DNA from: Solidesulfovibrio sp.
GTDB lineage: Bacteria; Desulfobacterota; Desulfovibrionia; Desulfovibrionales; Desulfovibrionaceae
NCBI RefSeq assembly: GCF_038562415.1
Contig: NZ_JBCFBA010000007.1
Span: forward strand, 1-64,000
DNA length: 64,000 nt
Direction of reading: 5' to 3'
Part shown: one piece after another, positions 1 through 7,168 of the stretch
Layout: the number at the start of each line of letters is the position of its first letter
Position numbering within the stretch: the first letter of the stretch is position 1
Program-made: the position numbers and the translations under genes
Notes under the pieces: generated by a model
The model's database searches: none
The model's input: the letters and a program-made list of their open reading frames with translations, nothing else
What the model was told of the DNA's origin: nothing

Positions 1-37
1 CCGCCGCAACCGCCCCAATCCCGGCCGCGCCCAGCCG

Positions 38-60
38 TCGGCCCTTCGGGCCGAGGTTTT
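38..60 (+). terminator. Possible terminator hairpin at the window edge
   Basis: A 7-bp perfect stem (TCGGCCC, 38-44, with GGGCCGA, 48-54) and a 3-base loop are followed by GG and four T. It could end a plus-strand gene lying before the window. The T run is short and the upstream gene cannot be seen. Bases 61-200 hold no supportable gene. Confidence 0.35.
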
Positions 61-200
61 GGATCTTTTGCTTTGAAAGCCTTTTCTTAAGATGCGGCGC
101 TTCGCCGCTGGCGCCCTTGGTGGCGGGTTGCCCCCATTTCCGCCACCAAACGGCCCGTCGTCACGCCGCCCACCGTTCCCAACCTCACTTCCATCCGCCC

Positions 201-251
201 CGTCGGGGAGGGTCCGGGAGGGGGTCACCCCCTCCCGGCTGCCGGAGGCAT
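201..251 (-). repeat. Dispersed 3'-end hairpin repeat, copy 1
   Basis: This copy lies 23 bases after the trmH stop codon. Read in the direction of trmH it starts ATGCCTCCGGC, then forms a hairpin with 11-bp arms (plus-strand arms 214-224 and 228-238, loop TCA), then GGACCCTCCCCGACG. Three more copies lie at 23561-23610, 34252-34303 and 44682-44733, each just after a stop codon and in the same orientation to the gene. It probably acts as a terminator or mRNA 3'-end stabiliser. Confidence 0.75.
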
Positions 252-274
252 TCTTCCTTCCCCTGCCGCCCTCG

Positions 275-865
275 CTACTTCTGCGCCCAAAGCCGTGTCA
301 GCCGTTCCAGTTCCTCGGCCGGCAGGCAGGGTGCGTCGTAACAGCCGGCGGCATGGCGCTGGCGGAAGCCTTCGTACAGGATGACGGCGGCGGCCACGGA
401 CACATTGAGGCTTTGCACCATACCCTGCATGGGAATATAAAGCGCTCCGTCGATGTGCGGGGCCAGGTCTTCGTCCACGCCCCGGTGTTCGTTGCCGAGG
501 ATGATGGCGATTTTCCCGGTCAGGTCCCAGGCCGGCAGGGGCCGGGCCGATTCGGAGAAGCTGGTGGCCACGAGGGAAAAGCCCTGGCCCTTGAGGTGTT
601 CGGCCAGGGCGGCGGCGCTTTGGTGGCGCATGGTTTCGACCCATTTTTTGGCCGAACCCGAGGACTTTTTCCCCAGGGCGGGAAAGGCCGTATCGGTGTA
701 AAGCAGGTGGACGCGGTGGATGCCGAAGGCGTCGCAGCTTCGTAATATGGCCGAAACGTTGTGCGGATCATGGATGTTGTTTATGACGAGCGTCAGGTCG
801 GTCTGCCGTTTGGCGAGCACCTCGCGGATGCGGTCGAGCCGGCGTTCGGTGATGCAGATGCGCAT
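275..865 (-). CDS. trmH: tRNA (guanosine-2'-O)-methyltransferase, SpoU/TrmH family
   Basis: The 196-residue product matches TrmH-type SPOUT methyltransferases, which methylate the 2'-OH of a tRNA guanosine (G18 in TrmH itself) using S-adenosylmethionine. The three knot motifs are visible: motif 1 with NNIHDPHNVSAILRSCDAFG near residues 29-48, motif 2 ILGNEHRGV near 120-128, and motif 3 with IPMQGMVQSLNVSVAAAV near 142-159. The ATG at 865 gives an N-terminus beginning directly with the TrmH helix; an open frame continues far upstream but is a shadow of panB. The gene is divergent from panB, 57 bases away, and is followed by a hairpin repeat. The family is clear; the exact target guanosine is inferred. 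Confidence 0.9.
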   Translation of the reverse strand: MRICITERRLDRIREVLAKRQTDLTLVINNIHDPHNVSAILRSCDAFGIHRVHLLYTDTAFPALGKKSSGSAKKWVETMRHQSAAALAEHLKGQGFSLVATSFSESARPLPAWDLTGKIAIILGNEHRGVDEDLAPHIDGALYIPMQGMVQSLNVSVAAAVILYEGFRQRHAAGCYDAPCLPAEELERLTRLWAQK

Positions 866-922
866 GGCCGAGGCACATAGGCCAAAGGCCGGCCCGGCGC
901 AAGACCGAAGGAGAGCAAGGAT

Positions 923-1801
923 ATGTCGAAAATGACCGCCCCGGCGGTGACCGCCGCCAAGGGCACACGCAAGCTGGCCATGCTCACGGCCTATGATTTC
1001 GCGGCGGCGCGCCTGGCCGAGGCCGCCGGCATGGACATGCTGCTGGTCGGGGATTCCCTGGCCATGGTGGTGCTTGGCCACGAGGACACGCTGTCCGTGA
1101 CCATGGACGAGATGCTTCACCATACCAAGGCCGTGGCGCGCGGGGCCGAAAAGGCGCTGGTGGTGGCCGACATGCCGTTTCTGTCCTACCAGGTGTCGGT
1201 GCCCGAGGCGGTGGCCAATGCCGGGCGTTTCCTGAAGGAAGGCCGGGCCGGGGCGGTCAAGCTGGAGGGCGGGCGCGAGGTGCTGCCGCAGGTGCGGGCC
1301 ATCGTGACCGCCGGCATCCCGGTCGTGGGCCATGTGGGGCTCACCCCCCAGCATGTGGCGGCCCTGGGCGGTTTCAAGGTCCAGTCCAAGACGGCCGAGG
1401 CGGCGACGACGCTGTTGGGCGATGCCTTGGCCCTGGCCGAGGCGGGCTGCTTCGCCATCGTGCTGGAATGCATTCCGGCGCCGGTCGCGGCCGAAGTGAC
1501 CAAGCGGCTGCCCGTGCCGACCATCGGCATCGGCGCCGGCCCGGACTGCGACGGCCAGGTTTTGGTTTTCCATGACGTTCTGGGGCTCTACGACCGGTTC
1601 TTGCCGAAATTCGTCAAGCGGTACGCGAGGCTGGGAGAACTGGCCGTGGAGGCGTTGACGCAGTGGGGCGATGCGGTTAGAACCGGCGCTTTTCCGGGAC
1701 CGGAGCAGAGTTTTTCCATGGCGCCCGACGCCCAGGCCGCTTTCCTCACCGGTATCGCTTCCGGAGCGCCGACGGATTCGTCGGCTGGCGGCAACACCTG
1801 A
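923..1801 (+). CDS. panB: 3-methyl-2-oxobutanoate hydroxymethyltransferase
   Basis: PanB transfers a hydroxymethyl group from methylenetetrahydrofolate to 2-oxoisovalerate to give ketopantoate, the first committed step of pantothenate and CoA synthesis. The 292-residue product has the expected length and the family signatures: LTAYDFAAARLAEAAGMDMLLVGDSL near residues 21-45 in consecutive pieces, with metal-binding Asp44 and Asp83 (in VADMPFLSYQ), and the ECIPAP segment carrying the catalytic Glu. A strong ribosome site AAGGAG lies about ten bases before the ATG. No other pan genes are nearby. The enzyme is cytoplasmic and usually decameric. Confidence 0.96.
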   Translation: MSKMTAPAVTAAKGTRKLAMLTAYDFAAARLAEAAGMDMLLVGDSLAMVVLGHEDTLSVTMDEMLHHTKAVARGAEKALVVADMPFLSYQVSVPEAVANAGRFLKEGRAGAVKLEGGREVLPQVRAIVTAGIPVVGHVGLTPQHVAALGGFKVQSKTAEAATTLLGDALALAEAGCFAIVLECIPAPVAAEVTKRLPVPTIGIGAGPDCDGQVLVFHDVLGLYDRFLPKFVKRYARLGELAVEALTQWGDAVRTGAFPGPEQSFSMAPDAQAAFLTGIASGAPTDSSAGGNT

Positions 1802-1846
1802 TCCGGCCGGCAGACGCGCGTCGCGACCCGCGCCCATGAGCCTCGC

Positions 1847-3190
1847 ATGAAAAACAAGCAATATGACGATGATGTCCGGGAATTCATCGCCCTGCAAAAC
1901 GGCGTGTTCCTGGTGGTCAGCACGGATTCGCTTTTCAACAAGAATTTGCGGGGCACCCTGCTGCGCCATCTGACCATCAAGGACGAATGCGTCCACAACA
2001 TCACCACCATCGAGGCCCTGCACAAAGATATCAAGCTGTTTCGTTCCAAGAACCATAAACTGCTGATTTTCATTGAACGGGAACTCAATGGGCGCAATAC
2101 GTCGGACCTTATCCGCTACCTGAAATCCGACTACAGCAACGCCCTCTATGTCATCGTCCTGACCACCGAGGTGGAGCGCGACAAGCTGGTGCTGTTGCAC
2201 GAACTTGGCGCGGACAACATCATCACCAAACCCATCTCGCCGGATACGCTGATCGAAAAGATCGCCTTCACGGTCAAACCGCGCGGCCAGATCGGTGAAC
2301 TCATGGACAAGGGCCGCCAGAGCCTGGACATGGGCGATCCCCTGGAAGCGGCCAAGACGGCCAAGCAGGTGCTGGACATCAAGCCCAACAGCCCGGCGGG
2401 CCTTCTGCTCATGGGCGACGCCCTGCGGGCCATGGGCAAGCGCGACGAAGCCTTGCGGGCCTACACGCAGGCCGAAAAAGGGGCCAAACTCTTCCTCGAT
2501 CCGCTCAAAAAGATCGCCGCCCTGCACCACGACGACGGCAACACGGCCGAGGAACTCCGGTTCCTGGAACGCCTGGACAAGCTTTCGCCGCTCAACGTCG
2601 ATCGCAAGGTCGACATCGGCACGGGCTACATCAAGCTCGGCGACGCCGACAAGGCCAAGACCGCCTTCGACCAGGCCGTGCGCATCGCCACCAAGGAAGC
2701 CCTGGACGCGGTCAGCCGCGTCACCCAGACCATCGCCGTGCGCTGCATGGACATCGCGCCGGAACTGTCCGAGCAGTACCTGCGCCAGGCCCTGGGTACC
2801 CGCAAGAACATGCTCGACCGCTCGGACATCGAGACCTTCAACCGCCTGGGCCTGATGCTGCGCCGCCAGGGCAAATGGCAGGAAGCCATCATCGAATACC
2901 GCAAGGCGCTCAAGATCTCGCCCGACGACGGCGGGCTTTTCTACAACATCTCCATGGCCTTCACCGAAGGGCGCCAGTACATCGAGGCCTACCAGTACCT
3001 GGACCGGGCCCTGACCCTCAATGCCGACCTGTGGCGCACCAGCGAAGCGGTTTGCTACAACATCGCCACTGTCTACCGGCGCTACGGCAAGAAGGAACAG
3101 GCCCTGGACTACCTGAAACGGGCCCTGGACCTCAACCCCGACTACGCCAAGGCCAAGACCCTGCTCGAGGAAATCGGCCAGGGAGGCTGA
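1847..3190 (+). CDS. Receiver-like domain plus TPR protein
   Basis: The 447-residue protein has a CheY-like fold at residues 18-135 and tetratricopeptide repeats over about 140-447. The receiver keeps the switch Thr106 (VLTT) and the Lys128-Pro pair (IITKPI), but the residue expected to be the phospho-accepting Asp is Glu77 in [11 protein letters not shown]. This suggests a domain that is locked in an active-like state or is not regulated by phosphorylation. The TPR half contains repeats such as [17 protein letters not shown] and [20 protein letters not shown] and likely binds a protein partner. There is no output domain. It follows panB by 45 bases and is followed 73 bases later by lgt. The cellular role is unknown. 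Confidence 0.8.
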   Translation: MKNKQYDDDVREFIALQNGVFLVVSTDSLFNKNLRGTLLRHLTIKDECVHNITTIEALHKDIKLFRSKNHKLLIFIERELNGRNTSDLIRYLKSDYSNALYVIVLTTEVERDKLVLLHELGADNIITKPISPDTLIEKIAFTVKPRGQIGELMDKGRQSLDMGDPLEAAKTAKQVLDIKPNSPAGLLLMGDALRAMGKRDEALRAYTQAEKGAKLFLDPLKKIAALHHDDGNTAEELRFLERLDKLSPLNVDRKVDIGTGYIKLGDADKAKTAFDQAVRIATKEALDAVSRVTQTIAVRCMDIAPELSEQYLRQALGTRKNMLDRSDIETFNRLGLMLRRQGKWQEAIIEYRKALKISPDDGGLFYNISMAFTEGRQYIEAYQYLDRALTLNADLWRTSEAVCYNIATVYRRYGKKEQALDYLKRALDLNPDYAKAKTLLEEIGQGG

Positions 3191-3263
3191 TGCAGCCCCC
3201 GGCCTCCCGTCCGCCGGCCACCGGGCCGCGCGGACACCAACCGGCTTCGCGCCAGGACGCCCC

Positions 3264-4064
3264 ATGCTCGTCTATCCGAATTTCGATCCCGTGGCCGTAA
3301 GCCTCGGCCCCCTGCACGTGCGCTGGTACGGGCTGATGTACCTCGTCGGCTTCTGCTCGGCCTGGCTGCTGGGCCGCTACCGGGCCGGCCGGCCCGGCTC
3401 GGGCTGGACCCCGGAAGCGGTCGACGACCTGATCACCTATTCCGTGCTCGGCGTGGTGGTGGGCGGCCGGGTCGGCTACGAGCTGTTCTACGACCTGCCC
3501 GGGCTCGTGGCCGATCCGCTGTCCTTTTTCAAGGTCTGGCAGGGGGGCATGTCCTTTCACGGCGGCATCCTGGGCATGTCCGTGGTGACGTGGCTTCTGG
3601 GCAGGAAAACCGGGAAGGGCTTTTGGGGGATCGCCGATTTTCTGGTGCCGCTCGTGCCGCTGGGCATCCTGGCCGGACGCATCGGCAACTTCATCAACGG
3701 CGAACTGTGGGGCAAGCCCGGGAACGTGCCCTGGGCCATGGTCTTTCCCGACCCCAGGGCCGGCGACGTGCCGCGCCACCCCTCCCAGCTCTACGAGGCC
3801 GGGCTCGAAGGCGCGGCGCTGTTCGTGATCCTGTGGCTGTATTCGGCCAAAAAGCGCAAATACGGCGCCGTGTCGGGCGCGTTTTGCCTGTGGTACGGCA
3901 TCTTCCGCTTCGTGGCGGAGTTCGTGCGCGTGCCCGACCCCCAGCTCGGCTACCTGGCCTTCGGCTGGCTGACCATGGGCCAGCTGTTGAGCCTGCCGGT
4001 CATCGCCCTGGGCGCCTGGCTGCTGTGGCTGCGCCCGGCCCCTACTCCCGGTGCAGGGGGATGA
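3264..4064 (+). CDS. lgt: Prolipoprotein diacylglyceryl transferase
   Basis: Lgt is the inner-membrane enzyme that transfers diacylglycerol from phosphatidylglycerol to the lipobox Cys of prelipoproteins. The 266-residue product has the family's seven-helix hydrophobic pattern and its signatures: [19 protein letters not shown] with the conserved His, [13 protein letters not shown] (the Lgt signature with Arg and Asn/Glu) and RHPSQLYEA. The length is typical. The last 23 bases overlap, tail to tail, a small minus-strand gene. Confidence 0.96.
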   Translation: MLVYPNFDPVAVSLGPLHVRWYGLMYLVGFCSAWLLGRYRAGRPGSGWTPEAVDDLITYSVLGVVVGGRVGYELFYDLPGLVADPLSFFKVWQGGMSFHGGILGMSVVTWLLGRKTGKGFWGIADFLVPLVPLGILAGRIGNFINGELWGKPGNVPWAMVFPDPRAGDVPRHPSQLYEAGLEGAALFVILWLYSAKKRKYGAVSGAFCLWYGIFRFVAEFVRVPDPQLGYLAFGWLTMGQLLSLPVIALGAWLLWLRPAPTPGAGG

Positions 4065-4281
4065 GCACGAAGTCGCCGCAGAGGTCGTCGGCTTGCGTTT
4101 CCGGCCACACGGCCACGTAGGTCTTGCCCCGGGCCTGCTCCACCGGGACGGTGGCCGGGGCCGGAGCGTGGCGCTTGCAGTGGCCCCAGTCGCCGGACAC
4201 CATCTCCTCGGGGGGGCAATAGCGGTGCTCGGCCGGAATGGGGCCCTTCCAGTACCGGCACATCCTGCATTTCTGCTTCAT
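4042..4281 (-). CDS. Small Cys-rich protein of unknown function
   Basis: This 79-residue product starts [13 protein letters not shown] and contains Cys at positions 5, 8, 22, 35 and 68, with a CxxC pair that suggests a small metal-binding or Fe-S site. The ATG at 4281 is preceded on the minus strand by a GGGAAGG ribosome site. It ends inside the 3' end of lgt, a 23-base convergent overlap. It starts 13 bases after the stop of the glutamine cyclotransferase gene on the same strand, so the two may be cotranscribed. I do not recognise the family. Confidence 0.6.
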   Translation of the reverse strand: MKQKCRMCRYWKGPIPAEHRYCPPEEMVSGDWGHCKRHAPAPATVPVEQARGKTYVAVWPETQADDLCGDFVLIPLHRE

Positions 4282-4294
4282 GAAGGCCTTCCCT

Positions 4295-5098
4295 CTACCG
4301 GCCCTTCCCCTGGGGGAGGCCGGGCGCCGTGATTTCGTATATCGCGGGCCAGTTCTTGCCCGTGACCCAGGTCCGGCCCGTGGCCGGATCATGGGCTATG
4401 CCGTTTAAGACGCGCTCGGGGTCGGCCGCGGTTACAGGCCGGGCCAGATTCGTGCAATCCACCCAGGCGACCACCCGGCCCGAGGCCGGCTCGATGACCG
4501 CGATGCGCGGGCTGTGCCAGACATTGGCCCAGATGTGCCCGGCCACGATCTCCAGTTCGTTGAGCGCGGCCACGGGCGCGCCGTCCTCGGTCACGTCGAC
4601 GCCCCCCACGGGCCGCATGGTGGCGGGATCGTAGAAGGTCAGCCTGGCGCTGCCGTCGCTGACCACCAGCGCCCCGTCGAGGACCGTGACTCCCCAGCCC
4701 TCGGTGGGCAAGGGCAGTTCGCCCAGGGAGCGCAAGCTGGCCGGGTCGGCCAGAAGCACCCGCCCCTCGCGCCAGGTCAGCTGGTGGAGACGGCCGCCGG
4801 CCAGGGCCAGGCCCTCGCCGAAATAGCGCGACGGCAAGGCCCGCTTGTCGAGCACCTTGCCCGTGGCCGCGTCCAGGCGGCGAAGCGTCGACTGGCCGTA
4901 GAGCCCGGTGCTCTCGTAGAGCAGGCCGTCCTTGTAGAGCAGGCCCTGGGTGAAGGCGGCCGTGTCGTGGGGAAGCGTCGCCACGACACGCGCCGCCACG
5001 ACCGGCGCCCCGGCCAGGGCCGGCCCGGCCGCCGCCAGCCACAGCCCCAGGCACAGCCCGGCCAGGCTTCGCGAAAACATCTTGAAAAGCGAGGACAT
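4295..5098 (-). CDS. Glutamine cyclotransferase (exported)
   Basis: This 267-residue protein belongs to the beta-propeller glutaminyl-peptide cyclotransferase family, which converts N-terminal Gln to pyroglutamate. Family-like segments include FTQGLLYKDGLLYESTGLYG near residues 48-67, YFGEGLALAGGRLHQLTW, and the LNELEIVAGHIWANVW segment. I chose the ATG at 5098 because it gives a Sec signal peptide (hydrophobic run after MSSLFKMFSRSLAG, cleavage near ALAG); an open frame reaches 5248 but adds an implausible Arg/Pro-rich leader. The substrate in the periplasm is unknown. Confidence 0.85.
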   Translation of the reverse strand: MSSLFKMFSRSLAGLCLGLWLAAAGPALAGAPVVAARVVATLPHDTAAFTQGLLYKDGLLYESTGLYGQSTLRRLDAATGKVLDKRALPSRYFGEGLALAGGRLHQLTWREGRVLLADPASLRSLGELPLPTEGWGVTVLDGALVVSDGSARLTFYDPATMRPVGGVDVTEDGAPVAALNELEIVAGHIWANVWHSPRIAVIEPASGRVVAWVDCTNLARPVTAADPERVLNGIAHDPATGRTWVTGKNWPAIYEITAPGLPQGKGR

Positions 5099-5337
5099 GT
5101 CAGGAATCCACCCCCTGTGTGCGCCCGCGCTCGGGGGCCGCCGCTGCGCAACCGGCACCGGCTGGCCCATGATGCGGCGCAGCATGGCACGCCGCCCGGG
5201 CCAAGACAAGGCGCCGTCCCCGGCCCGGGTTCCACGGTTTCGCGCCACAGCGGCGCGGGCAGGCCGGTTTCACGACGAGCCCGGCCGGCCGCGCGCGTAC
5301 TCCGGGAAGAGAGGCCTTTACGCGCCCGGAGAAAGGC

Positions 5338-5352
5338 GGTATGGTTCATACC
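5338..5352. promoter_or_regulatory. Inverted repeat over the selenoprotein start
   Basis: A perfect 6-bp inverted repeat, GGTATG-GTT-CATACC, covers the first possible ATG (5341) and ends directly before the second in-frame ATG (5353). If it folds in mRNA it would hide the first start and bring the upstream purine-rich ribosome site (5328-5339) close to the second. It might also be chance. Confidence 0.35.
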
Positions 5353-5538
5353 ATGAACGACATCCTGCTCTTCCTCGGCGTCATCGTCGCCTGGTTCCTG
5401 GTCGTGCGCTTCGTCTTCCCCAAGCTCGGCATCCGGGGCTGAGGCATCGACACGGGGTGCGGTCCGCGCCCCGGCAAGTCGCCCACCAAGGCCGACTCCC
5501 CGGAAAAATCCCCGGAGGACACCGGGTCTAGAAACTGA
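5341..5538 (+). CDS. Candidate small membrane selenoprotein (UGA = Sec)
   Basis: Conventional reading gives a 29- to 33-residue peptide with one membrane helix (MNDILLFLGVIVAWF... ending FPKLGIRG) that stops at TGA 5440-5442. The frame stays open for 31 more codons with high GC3 and gives a hydrophilic tail starting GIDTGCGPRPGKSP, with a Cys six residues after the UGA, ending at TGA 5536-5538. Just after the UGA lies a hairpin matching a bacterial SECIS element (own entry). Two in-frame ATGs exist: 5341 has GGAG nine bases upstream; 5353 starts MNDILL. The product would be 65 or 61 residues with Sec at 34 or 30. The tail overlaps the convergent barrel gene by 11 bases. Function unknown; a thiol/selenol redox role at the membrane is inference. 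Confidence 0.65.
5454..5472 (+). promoter_or_regulatory. SECIS-like hairpin after in-frame UGA
   Basis: GGGGTGC (5454-5460) pairs with GCGCCCC (5466-5472), a 7-bp stem with one G-U pair, closing the loop GGTCC (5461-5465). The loop GGU begins exactly 18 bases after the UGA, the same distance and register as the SelB-binding GGUC loop of the Escherichia coli fdhF SECIS element. There is no T run after the stem, which argues against a simple terminator. Confidence 0.65.
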
Positions 5539-6091
5539 TCTTCAAGCCGACGTTGCCGCCCAGGCTGTCGAGGCCCTTGTCGGAAAACGAGCCCAGATGC
5601 TGGTAGCGGCCGGCCACGCGCAGGCTGACGTTCCTGCCCAGCGCCACCGAGCCGCCGAGGTCGGCCTGGCCCATGCCGCTTTGCTTTTGGCCGTTGTGGG
5701 GCAGCTCCTTTTCGGCGAAAACGCCGCCGCCGCCCGCGCCCACGAACATGGTGCCCTTGGGCGTGCGCATGAAATTCCACTTGGCCATGCCGGCCACGCC
5801 CACGGCATTATTGCTTTCGGTCGTGGTGGCCTCGCCCAGGGACGTGGTCCGCTTGACCTTCTGGTCCACGGCATAGCCCAGGCCCTCGGCCTCCAGGGCC
5901 ACGCCATCCATGACGTAATGCCCGGCGGCGCCGCCGTAGGTGCCGACCACGTCGACGTTGGGGTTGGTGGTGGCGTAGACGCCGCCACGCGGCTCGATAT
6001 ACGACGTGCCCTTGGTGTATTCCTGGGCCGACGCGCCGCTGATGCCGGTCAGCAGGGCGCAGGCGGCGCAGGTTGCGGCGAGGCGCTTCAT
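5528..6091 (-). CDS. Outer-membrane beta-barrel protein
   Basis: The 187-residue product begins with a clear Sec signal peptide (MKRLAATCAACALLTGISGASA, in two pieces, cleaved before QEY). The mature part has alternating hydrophobic strands and Gly-rich turns, such as GTMFVGAGGGGVFAE, and ends in GLKISF with a terminal Phe, the usual recognition signal for the BAM machinery. Size and pattern fit an eight-stranded OmpA- or OmpX-like barrel. It follows the YbjQ-family gene by 37 bases on the same strand and converges with the candidate selenoprotein. The precise role is unknown. Confidence 0.8.
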   Translation of the reverse strand: MKRLAATCAACALLTGISGASAQEYTKGTSYIEPRGGVYATTNPNVDVVGTYGGAAGHYVMDGVALEAEGLGYAVDQKVKRTTSLGEATTTESNNAVGVAGMAKWNFMRTPKGTMFVGAGGGGVFAEKELPHNGQKQSGMGQADLGGSVALGRNVSLRVAGRYQHLGSFSDKGLDSLGGNVGLKISF

Positions 6092-6128
6092 GGCGCTGCT
6101 CCTGGTGGTTGCCGGCCCGTGGGCCGGA

Positions 6129-6515
6129 TCAGTGCATGAGGGATTTGACGCCCACGGTTTTCCGGGTGGCCTGGGCCGAGGCCTCGCGCTCCAGGATCAC
6201 GGCCGTGCCGTAGCAGGAGAAATAGCGGGACCCGTCGGGGTGGAAGGCCACGTTCTCCTGGTAGCCGACGATGGCGTCGGCGCCGATGTCCAGGGCGCTG
6301 GCCGTGAGCCCGTAGAAGGCGCATTCGGAATCGAAGCCGCGCCCGCTGACCAACCCCAGCACCTTGCGGACCTTGCGCCCTTCCAGTCCCGGCGTGGTCA
6401 CCACCGGGAACTTGCCGGAAAAAAAGAGCTCCTTGGCGTTTTTGAGCCGCGCGCCCTTCTTGAGTTCCTCGTGCCGCCCCCGGGCCTTCTTGTCGCCGCC
6501 GAAAAATGAAAGCAT
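6129..6515 (-). CDS. YbjQ/DUF74-family protein
   Basis: The 128-residue product contains the YbjQ (DUF74) pattern: a first strand PVVTTPGLEGRKVRKVLGLVSG, then residues leading to GLTASALDIGADAIVGYQ and a strand ending in GTAVIL. These are small cytoplasmic proteins that form pentamers; a heavy-metal-binding role has been suggested for the family but is not established. The ATG at 6515 is chosen because AAAGGAGG precedes it at good spacing; a longer open frame to 6596 lacks such a site. Likely cotranscribed with the barrel protein downstream. Confidence 0.8.
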   Translation of the reverse strand: MLSFFGGDKKARGRHEELKKGARLKNAKELFFSGKFPVVTTPGLEGRKVRKVLGLVSGRGFDSECAFYGLTASALDIGADAIVGYQENVAFHPDGSRYFSCYGTAVILEREASAQATRKTVGVKSLMH

Positions 6516-6589
6516 GCCGTCCTCCTTTGCGTCCGCCGGGGCACGACGCCCCGGCCGCCGTGCGGGCTGTTCTTGCTGAAGCAAGGAAC

Positions 6590-6650
6590 CTGCCAAACAA
6601 ATTATTCAACAATATAAGCATAATAAAAATGCATCGTTCCATGTTCGTCA
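6590..6650 (-). promoter_or_regulatory. AT-rich promoter-like tract
   Basis: In a very GC-rich region this 60-base tract is strongly AT-rich; on the minus strand it reads ...TTTTTATTATGCTTATATTGTTG..., with TTGACG about 20 bases upstream of its first T run. It likely holds the promoter of the YbjQ-family/barrel operon. No single -35/-10 pair fits perfectly. The remaining bases of the 6516-6813 gap show nothing else except the terminator at 6755-6782. Confidence 0.45.
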
Positions 6651-6754
6651 AAATCCCGACAAGGGGGCGGCAGCTTTTTCCCGCTCCCCGGAGCCATCGG
6701 GCGGCGACACCGGGCGCGGCAGGTGGCGTCCGCCGCCCGGCCGGGGCAGAGCGC

Positions 6755-6782
6755 GAAAAAGCCGGACCCGAGGGCCCGGCTT
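6755..6782 (-). terminator. Rho-independent terminator
   Basis: On the minus strand AAGCCGG...CCGGCTT forms a stem around a short inner arm and runs into five T. It ends the two-gene operon that finishes at 6814. Confidence 0.75.
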
Positions 6783-6813
6783 GGGAATCGATGCCTTTCA
6801 GAGGGGGCGCGGC

Positions 6814-7164
6814 CTAGCCGGCCTTGTCGAGATAGCGGTGCACGGCGGTGTTGGGGCGCACGCTCGTGCGGTATCCGGACAGGCGCTGGTTTTCCTGCTT
6901 GGCCCGCTGCAGGTCGGACTGGAGTTCGGCGTGCAGCCGACGGGCTTCGGTGGTGAGCTGGCCTTGCAGGTTTTTGAGCTTGAAAAGCTTGTCCCGAAGC
7001 TGGCCGATGCTCTCCGGGTCGGCGGATTGCCAGGCCATTTCCAGCAGCCGGCCGCGATCCTTGGCCAGCAGTTCGGCCTCCTCGATCTCGCCCGCAAGCA
7101 GGCAGTGCAGTTCGCGTTCGCCGGCGACCAATGCCGCCTCGAGATATTCAAGCTTGTCGGCCAT
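6814..7164 (-). CDS. Helical coiled-coil protein, unknown
   Basis: The 116-residue product is almost entirely alpha-helical and charged, starting MADKLEYLEAALVAGERELH, with heptad-like segments around residues 20-95. Size and character recall flagellar chaperones of the FlgN/FliT type, but no diagnostic motif is seen and no flagellar genes are nearby, so I do not assign that role. The ATG at 7164 follows AAGGAA at good spacing and lies four bases beyond the stop of the upstream gene, so the two are translated from one mRNA. Confidence 0.65.
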   Translation of the reverse strand: MADKLEYLEAALVAGERELHCLLAGEIEEAELLAKDRGRLLEMAWQSADPESIGQLRDKLFKLKNLQGQLTTEARRLHAELQSDLQRAKQENQRLSGYRTSVRPNTAVHRYLDKAG

Positions 7165-7168
7165 GGCG

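Noticed and set aside
1-180. Minus-strand stretch reading KIQNLGPKGRRLGAAGIG at the window edge
   Set aside because: It has a protein-like look, but the frame has no start codon between an upstream stop and this stretch, and it leaves the window.
275-3265. A 996-codon open frame on the minus strand
   Set aside because: Only its last 197 codons encode TrmH. The rest is antisense to panB and the receiver-TPR gene, has shadow-like Gly/Gln/Val/His-rich composition and no domain motifs; high GC creates long open antisense frames.
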